Assembly (NCBI RefSeq): GCF_013087525.1
Contig: NZ_JABFCS010000001.1
Coordinates: 3,782,001-3,846,000 of the forward strand
Direction: 5' to 3'
DNA from: Ramlibacter montanisoli
GTDB lineage: Bacteria > Pseudomonadota > Gammaproteobacteria > Burkholderiales > Burkholderiaceae_C
DNA length: 64,000 nt
Both the position numbers and the translations under genes were made by a program. The notes beneath the pieces were generated by a model, which made no database searches, had not been told where the DNA came from, and worked only from the letters and a program-made list of their open reading frames with translations. This document shows, piece after piece, positions 60,182-64,000 of the stretch (position 1 is the stretch's first letter; each line of letters starts with the position of its first letter).

Positions 60182-61563
60182 ATGAATCCTCGTTCCCTGG
60201 CCATGCGGCTGTCCCTGGCCGGCCTGCTCGCCGCCTCCGTGCTTCCGGCGGCGGGGCAAGGCCTGCGCGTGGCGCCCCAGCTCGGCGTGCGGCCTGCCGC
60301 GCCCGCGGCCCCGGCGGCGGCCCGCGCGCGGCCGACTTCATCGTCGCGGTGGTCAACTCCGAGCCGATCACCAATACCGAGGTGCGCGCGCGCATGCTGC
60401 GCTTCGAACAGCAGCTGGTGCAGCAGGGCGCGGCCCTGCCGCCGCGCCAGCAGCTGGCGCGCGAGGTGGTGGAGCGGCTGATCACCGAGAAGGCGCAGCT
60501 GCAGCTGGCGCGCGACAGCGGCATCCGCGTGGACGACGCGGTGGTGGACCAGGCCGAGCGCGGCATCGCCCGCCAGAACGGCGTGGAGATCGCCGAGCTG
60601 CGCCGGCGCATGACGGCCGACGGCATCAACGTCACCCAGTTCCGCGAGGACCTGCGCAACCAGATCCTGCTGCAGCGCCTGCGCGACCGCGAGCTCGAAT
60701 CGCGCGTGCGCGTGAGCGAGCTGGACATCGACCAGTACCTGCGCGAACAGCAGCAGGGCGGCGGCGACCCGGCGCTCACCGAACTCAACCTCGCCCACAT
60801 CCTGGTGGCGGTTCCCGAAACCGCCACCGAGGCGCAGCTGGCGCAGGCGCGGGCGAAGGCCGAACAGCTGGTGCGCCGCATCCGCGCCGGCGAGGACTTC
60901 GGCAAGCTGGCGCGCGAGAACTCCGACGCCACCGGTGCCGCGCAGAACAGCGGCGCGGTGGGCGTGCGCACGGCCGACCGACTGCCGCCGCTGTTCCTGG
61001 AGGCGATCCGCGAGGTGAAGGACGGCGGCGTGTCGGAGCCGGTGCGCTCCGAGGCGGGCTTCCACATCGTCAAGGTGATCGAGAAGCGGCAGGTGGGCGC
61101 CGCCGGCATGGCGGTCACGCAAAGCCATGCCCGCCACATCCTGCTGCGCCCCGCCGGCAACCTCACCGAGGCCCAGGCACGCCAGCGCCTGGCCGACATG
61201 AAGCGCCGCGTGCAGGCCGGGCAGGCCGACTTCGCGCAGCTCGCGCGCGAGAACTCGCAGGATGCCAGCGCCCGCAACGGCGGCGACCTGGGCTGGGCCA
61301 GCCCGGGCATGTTCGTGCCCGAGTTCGAGGAAGTGCTGGCCAGCCTGCAGCCCGGCCAGATCGCCGACCCGCTGGTCAGCCGCTTCGGCGTGCACCTGAT
61401 CCAGCTGCTGGAGCGCCGCCAGGCCACCATGAGCGACCGCGAGCAGCGCGAGGTGGTGCGCAACCTGGTGCGCGAGAAGAAGCTGGACGAGGCCTACGTG
61501 CAGTGGTCGCGCGAAGTCCGCGGCCGCGCCTACGTGGAACTGCGCGAACCGCCGCAGTTGTGA
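60182..61563 (+). CDS. surA: SurA, periplasmic peptidyl-prolyl isomerase and chaperone (one apparent frameshift)
   Basis: About 460 residues. It has a signal-like N-terminus ([21 protein letters not shown]) and a Pro/Ala-rich linker; a base is missing near 60329, after which the frame reads [18 protein letters not shown]. The chaperone core (SurA_N) is followed by two parvulin domains ([14 protein letters not shown] and [15 protein letters not shown]), each ending with [13 protein letters not shown]- and [14 protein letters not shown]-type blocks. It helps outer-membrane proteins including LptD to fold. Its stop overlaps the rsmA GTG. Confidence 0.94.
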
Positions 61564-62339
61564 AGCATGTCGCGCGCAAGCGCTTCGGCCAGCACTTCCT
61601 GGCCGACGTGGCCATCATCGATGCGATCGTGCGCGAGATCGCGCCCCGGCCCGGCCAGGCCATGGTGGAGATCGGCCCCGGCCTGGCGGCCCTGACGCAG
61701 CCCCTGGTGGAGCGGGTCGGCCAGCTCACGGTGGTGGAACTCGATCGCGACCTCGCCGTGCGCCTGCGCCAGCACGCGCAGCTGAAGGTGGTCGAGTCCG
61801 ACGTGCTCAAGGTGGACTTTGCCGCGCTGGCCGACGAACTCGGTGCCCCGAAGCTGCGCGTGGTGGGCAACCTGCCCTACAACATCTCCAGCCCCATCCT
61901 GTTCCACCTGCTGCAGTACGTGCACCGGGTGGAGGACCAGCACTTCATGCTGCAGAAGGAAGTGGTGGACCGGATGGTGGCCTCGCCCTCGACCGCCGAC
62001 TACGGGCGCCTGTCGGTGATGCTGCAGTGGCGCTATGCGATGGAAAGCGTGCTGTTCGTGCCGCCGGAGTCCTTCGACCCGCCGCCCCGGGTGGACAGCG
62101 CCGTGGTGCGCATGGTGCCGCTGGCGCAGCACGCCGCGGTGGACGAGGGGCTGCTGTCGGAGATGGTGCAGGTGGCTTTCTCGCAGCGGCGCAAGCTGCT
62201 GCGCCACAGCCTGGGCCGGTGGCTGGAGCAGAAAGGCTTCGGCGGCACCTTCGACCTGCAGCGCCGGGCCGAGGAGGTGCCGGTGGCGGAGTACCTGTGG
62301 CTGTGCGAGGCGCTGACGCAGGACACCGCCGGCTATTGA
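61560..62339 (+). CDS. rsmA: RsmA (KsgA), 16S rRNA dimethyladenosine transferase
   Basis: A 259-residue methyltransferase that dimethylates A1518 and A1519 of 16S rRNA. It begins with [18 protein letters not shown]; the SAM site is [16 protein letters not shown] and the catalytic NLPYNIS is present. The GTG at 61560 overlaps the surA stop (GTGA). A terminator follows (62364-62386). Confidence 0.97.
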   Translation: MKHVARKRFGQHFLADVAIIDAIVREIAPRPGQAMVEIGPGLAALTQPLVERVGQLTVVELDRDLAVRLRQHAQLKVVESDVLKVDFAALADELGAPKLRVVGNLPYNISSPILFHLLQYVHRVEDQHFMLQKEVVDRMVASPSTADYGRLSVMLQWRYAMESVLFVPPESFDPPPRVDSAVVRMVPLAQHAAVDEGLLSEMVQVAFSQRRKLLRHSLGRWLEQKGFGGTFDLQRRAEEVPVAEYLWLCEALTQDTAGY

Positions 62340-62363
62340 AGAAGCGAAGAAGCCGCCATGAAA

Positions 62364-62386
62364 AAAGCCGGGCAGTGCCCGGCTTT
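62364..62386. terminator. Bidirectional terminator after rsmA
   Basis: AAAGCCGGGC and GCCCGGCTTT pair around a 3-base loop, with an A run before and TTTCTTG after. It lies between convergent rsmA and the barstar gene or its extension and can serve both. Confidence 0.88.
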
Positions 62387-62406
62387 CTTGTCCTTCAGGA
62401 CGGGTC

Positions 62407-63056
62407 TCAGGCTGCTGCCAGCCAGTAACCCGCGTTGAAGGGGCTGCTCATGCGCAGCGCGAGAGGGGAAACGTCCAGGATCTTGTCCGTGGGCATCTTC
62501 TCTCCGTCCGTGGCGACCGGCTGTTGCACGGTTTCGCCCTGGGCCTCGTTCGCCCGTTCCGCTTGGCCTTGTTGCGCGGAACGGGCTACCGAAAAGAATA
62601 GAAACAGCGGAATGGTACTTTCCGGTCTGCCCAGTAGTCCGCCGTGTCGCGGAAGATGTCCAGCAGCTGCTCGCGCGCTTCCTTGTCGAACTTGCCGTTG
62701 GCCGGGATGTGCTCCAGCACCACGATGAAGCCCGGCTGCGGGCCCGACTTGTGCAGCGGGTCGGTCATGCAGTCGTACAGCGCGTCGAAGTTCTTGCCGA
62801 AGTGCTGCGGGAAGGTGAACTGCTGGGCGATCATGTCCAGCACGTCCTGCTTGCTCTGGGCCGTGGCCAGGTTGGCGTACAGGAAATGCTGGCCCATCGC
62901 GGTGGCAGTCTCCTGCAGGTCCTGCACGCGGTAGGCGCGGATGGACTGCACGATGTTGCTGCGCACCCCTTTCAAGGGCGTCTCGGAAATATCAGGACGA
63001 AGTGGCTTGTCCATCTCCGTTGCTTTCTCGTTGGTCAAAAACAGGTCCCGCTTCAT
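62407..63056 (-). CDS. Barstar-family ribonuclease inhibitor (with a possible out-of-frame C-terminal extension)
   Basis: The clear part is 62586-63056, 156 residues. After a charged N-terminal stretch (MKRDLFLTNEKATEMDKPLRP) comes the barstar fold: QHFLYANLATAQSKQDVLD, then FPQHFGKNFDALYDCMTD with the Asp/Tyr surface typical of barstar, GFIVVLEHIPAN and VPFRCFYSFR. It follows the barnase-like gene by 7 bases and presumably neutralises it. If one T is restored in the TTTT run near 62590, the frame goes on as SVARSAQQGQ... to ...NAGYWLAAA with a stop at 62407, just before a terminator. Whether this is a real C-terminal tail or an independent small ORF (start 62496) is open. Confidence 0.75.
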
Positions 63057-63063
63057 TTCGGGG

Positions 63064-63468
63064 TCACTCCACAATCTTGAGGAAACTGGCGTAGTGGTCA
63101 GCGGTGTAATAACAGGCATGCGGTGTCTTCTGCGGTCCCCCGCATACGATGCGCCGGGCTCCCCGGTCGCGTGATCCTGGCGTCTTCACGGTGTACTCGC
63201 GGTAGTAGCCGCGCGTCTTGATCGGGAGCAAGCGTTCCCGGTTGCCAAACACCGCTCCGTCCTTTTCATACGGGAAAGGTCCGCCCCGGCGGATCAGTTC
63301 GTAGGTCTCCTGGCCCTGGCGGGGCAGCTGGGTGACGAGCACCGTGGCCGCTCCGCCCACAGCGGGTCCGTCCTGGAAGCCCCGTGCCTGGGCAAGGGGA
63401 ACACCGGCAACTGCGACGGCAAGGAGGGCGCTGGTGAGCGCTGACTTGATTGCCGCGAACCGGGCCAT
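63064..63468 (-). CDS. Secreted barnase-type (guanyl-specific) ribonuclease
   Basis: A 134-residue protein: a signal peptide (AAIKSALTSALLAVAVAGVPLAQA) followed by a microbial RNase of the N1/barnase family. The catalytic residues are visible: Glu in YREYTVKTPG, Arg in GARRIVCGG, and His in YYTADHYASF. I start at 63468 (MARFAAIK), preceded by GAAGGT; an earlier in-frame start exists but spoils the signal peptide. The stop is 7 bases before the barstar gene, forming an enzyme-inhibitor operon. The substrate is RNA; self-protection comes from barstar and export. Confidence 0.88.
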   Translation of the reverse strand: MARFAAIKSALTSALLAVAVAGVPLAQARGFQDGPAVGGAATVLVTQLPRQGQETYELIRRGGPFPYEKDGAVFGNRERLLPIKTRGYYREYTVKTPGSRDRGARRIVCGGPQKTPHACYYTADHYASFLKIVE

Positions 63469-63525
63469 GAACGGACCTTCTAGGGAGATCTTCAAGGGAC
63501 GCCTGCCGGCACCTGCCGGCATTTC

Positions 63526-63539
63526 TTTACCCGGGTAAA
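63526..63539. promoter_or_regulatory. Perfect palindrome upstream of the RNase gene
   Basis: TTTACCCGGGTAAA is a perfect 14-bp palindrome 58 bases before the RNase start; an operator-like site is plausible but no regulator is recognised. Confidence 0.4.
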
Positions 63540-63576
63540 CCCGGAAAACTCAAGCGCGGTAGTGTGACGCATGTCT

Positions 63577-63631
63577 TCCCGAAAGGCAAGCCGATGCCCA
63601 AAATTTGGGCACGGGGCAAGGCCTTTCGGGA
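63577..63631. other. Nested double palindrome between maeB and the RNase gene
   Basis: The outer arms TCCCGAAAGGC (63577-63587) and GCCTTTCGGGA (63621-63631) enclose an inner perfect palindrome, TGCCCAAA-A-TTTGGGCA (63595-63611). The whole folds into a two-part stem on either strand. It may end the leftward maeB transcript, or act as a binding or RNA element for the RNase gene. Confidence 0.5.
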
Positions 63632-63676
63632 CCCGGACCGCTGTCGCTAAGTTAGCGCCAGCTGTCGAGAAGGGGC

Positions 63677-64000
63677 TTATCGAGCCGCGTTGGCGTCGGC
63701 CACGGTCAGCGCGGCCATGTTGACGATGCGGCGCACCGTGGTGCTCGCCGTCAGGATGTGCACCGGCTTGGCCGCCCCCAGCAGGACCGGGCCGATGGCG
63801 ATGTTGCCGCCCGCCGCCGTCTTGAGCAGGTTGTAAGAAATATTGGCTGCATCGATGTTCGGCAGCACCAGCAGGTTGGCGTCGCCGGCCAGGGTGCTGT
63901 GCGGCATCAGCTGCAGCCGCGCCGGCGCGTCGAGCGCGATGTCGCCGTGCATCTCGCCATCGACTTCCAGCCAGGGCGCCTGTTCGTGCAGCATTTCCAG
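63677..64000 (-). CDS. maeB: NADP-dependent malic enzyme, C-terminal phosphotransacetylase-like part (partial)
   Basis: Only the last 107 or so residues are in the window; the gene begins beyond base 64000. The sequence (LLVLPNIDAANISYNLLKTAAGG, IGPVLLGAAKPVHILTAS, RRIVNMAALTVADANA) is the end of the phosphate-acetyltransferase-like domain that MaeB malic enzymes carry after their catalytic domain. A free-standing phosphate acetyltransferase (Pta) is the alternative; the TVRRIVNM ending favours MaeB. MaeB decarboxylates malate to pyruvate with NADP. Confidence 0.8.
   Translation of the reverse strand: MEMLHEQAPWLEVDGEMHGDIALDAPARLQLMPHSTLAGDANLLVLPNIDAANISYNLLKTAAGGNIAIGPVLLGAAKPVHILTASTTVRRIVNMAALTVADANAAR

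Overview
The window is high-G+C, gene-dense DNA from a betaproteobacterium, most likely Burkholderiales (Comamonadaceae-like, for example a Ramlibacter or Variovorax relative). The evidence is the dnaA-dnaN-gyrB / rpmH-rnpA-yidD-yidC-mnmE layout, metX-metW, the LPS-transport genes and a rhodanese-ChrB/ChrA chromate pair. The genus is inference. No rRNA, tRNA or CRISPR array was found.

Region 1 (1-23552) is an accessory island that ends just downstream of gyrB. I read it as a 7-deazaguanine DNA-modification and restriction system of the Dpd type. On the + strand, a translationally coupled preQ0 operon runs queC (3' end only), a three-domain QueD fusion, queE, a single-domain QueD paralogue and an unknown gene. 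On the - strand, an eight-gene operon coupled by stop/start overlaps runs dpdE-dpdF-dpdG-dpdH-dpdI-dpdJ-dpdK-dpdD. To its right on the + strand are a doubtful ORF, an HNH protein and a DGQHR-domain dpdB. No dpdA (the base-exchange enzyme) or dpdC is present; I expect them, and folE, upstream of base 1.

Region 2 (23822-33515) is the chromosome-origin neighbourhood. dnaA, dnaN and gyrB run leftward; rpmH, rnpA, yidD, yidC and mnmE run rightward. DnaA-box sequences lie in the dnaA-rpmH gap.

Region 3 (33689-64000) is ordinary housekeeping DNA with several small regulatory gems. It holds apt and a Kef-type antiporter; kdsD-kdsC-lptC for LPS; and two glycine-rich RRM proteins with SD-sequestering leader hairpins. 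It continues with amtB; an EMGDKT Mn2+ exporter; a SAM-II-like riboswitch plus terminator ahead of metX-metW; chromate resistance; denD-otnI; amgK-rsmE-MFS divergent from lptD-surA-rsmA; a barnase-like RNase with barstar; and the end of a malic-enzyme gene.

Caution on the data: about 27 positions carry apparent 1-2 base losses, mostly in homopolymer runs, and they break even essential genes (gyrB, rnpA, lptC, kdsC). I treat these as sequencing or assembly errors and give the merged gene in each case. A palindromic intergenic repeat occurs five times, once in-frame inside mnmE.
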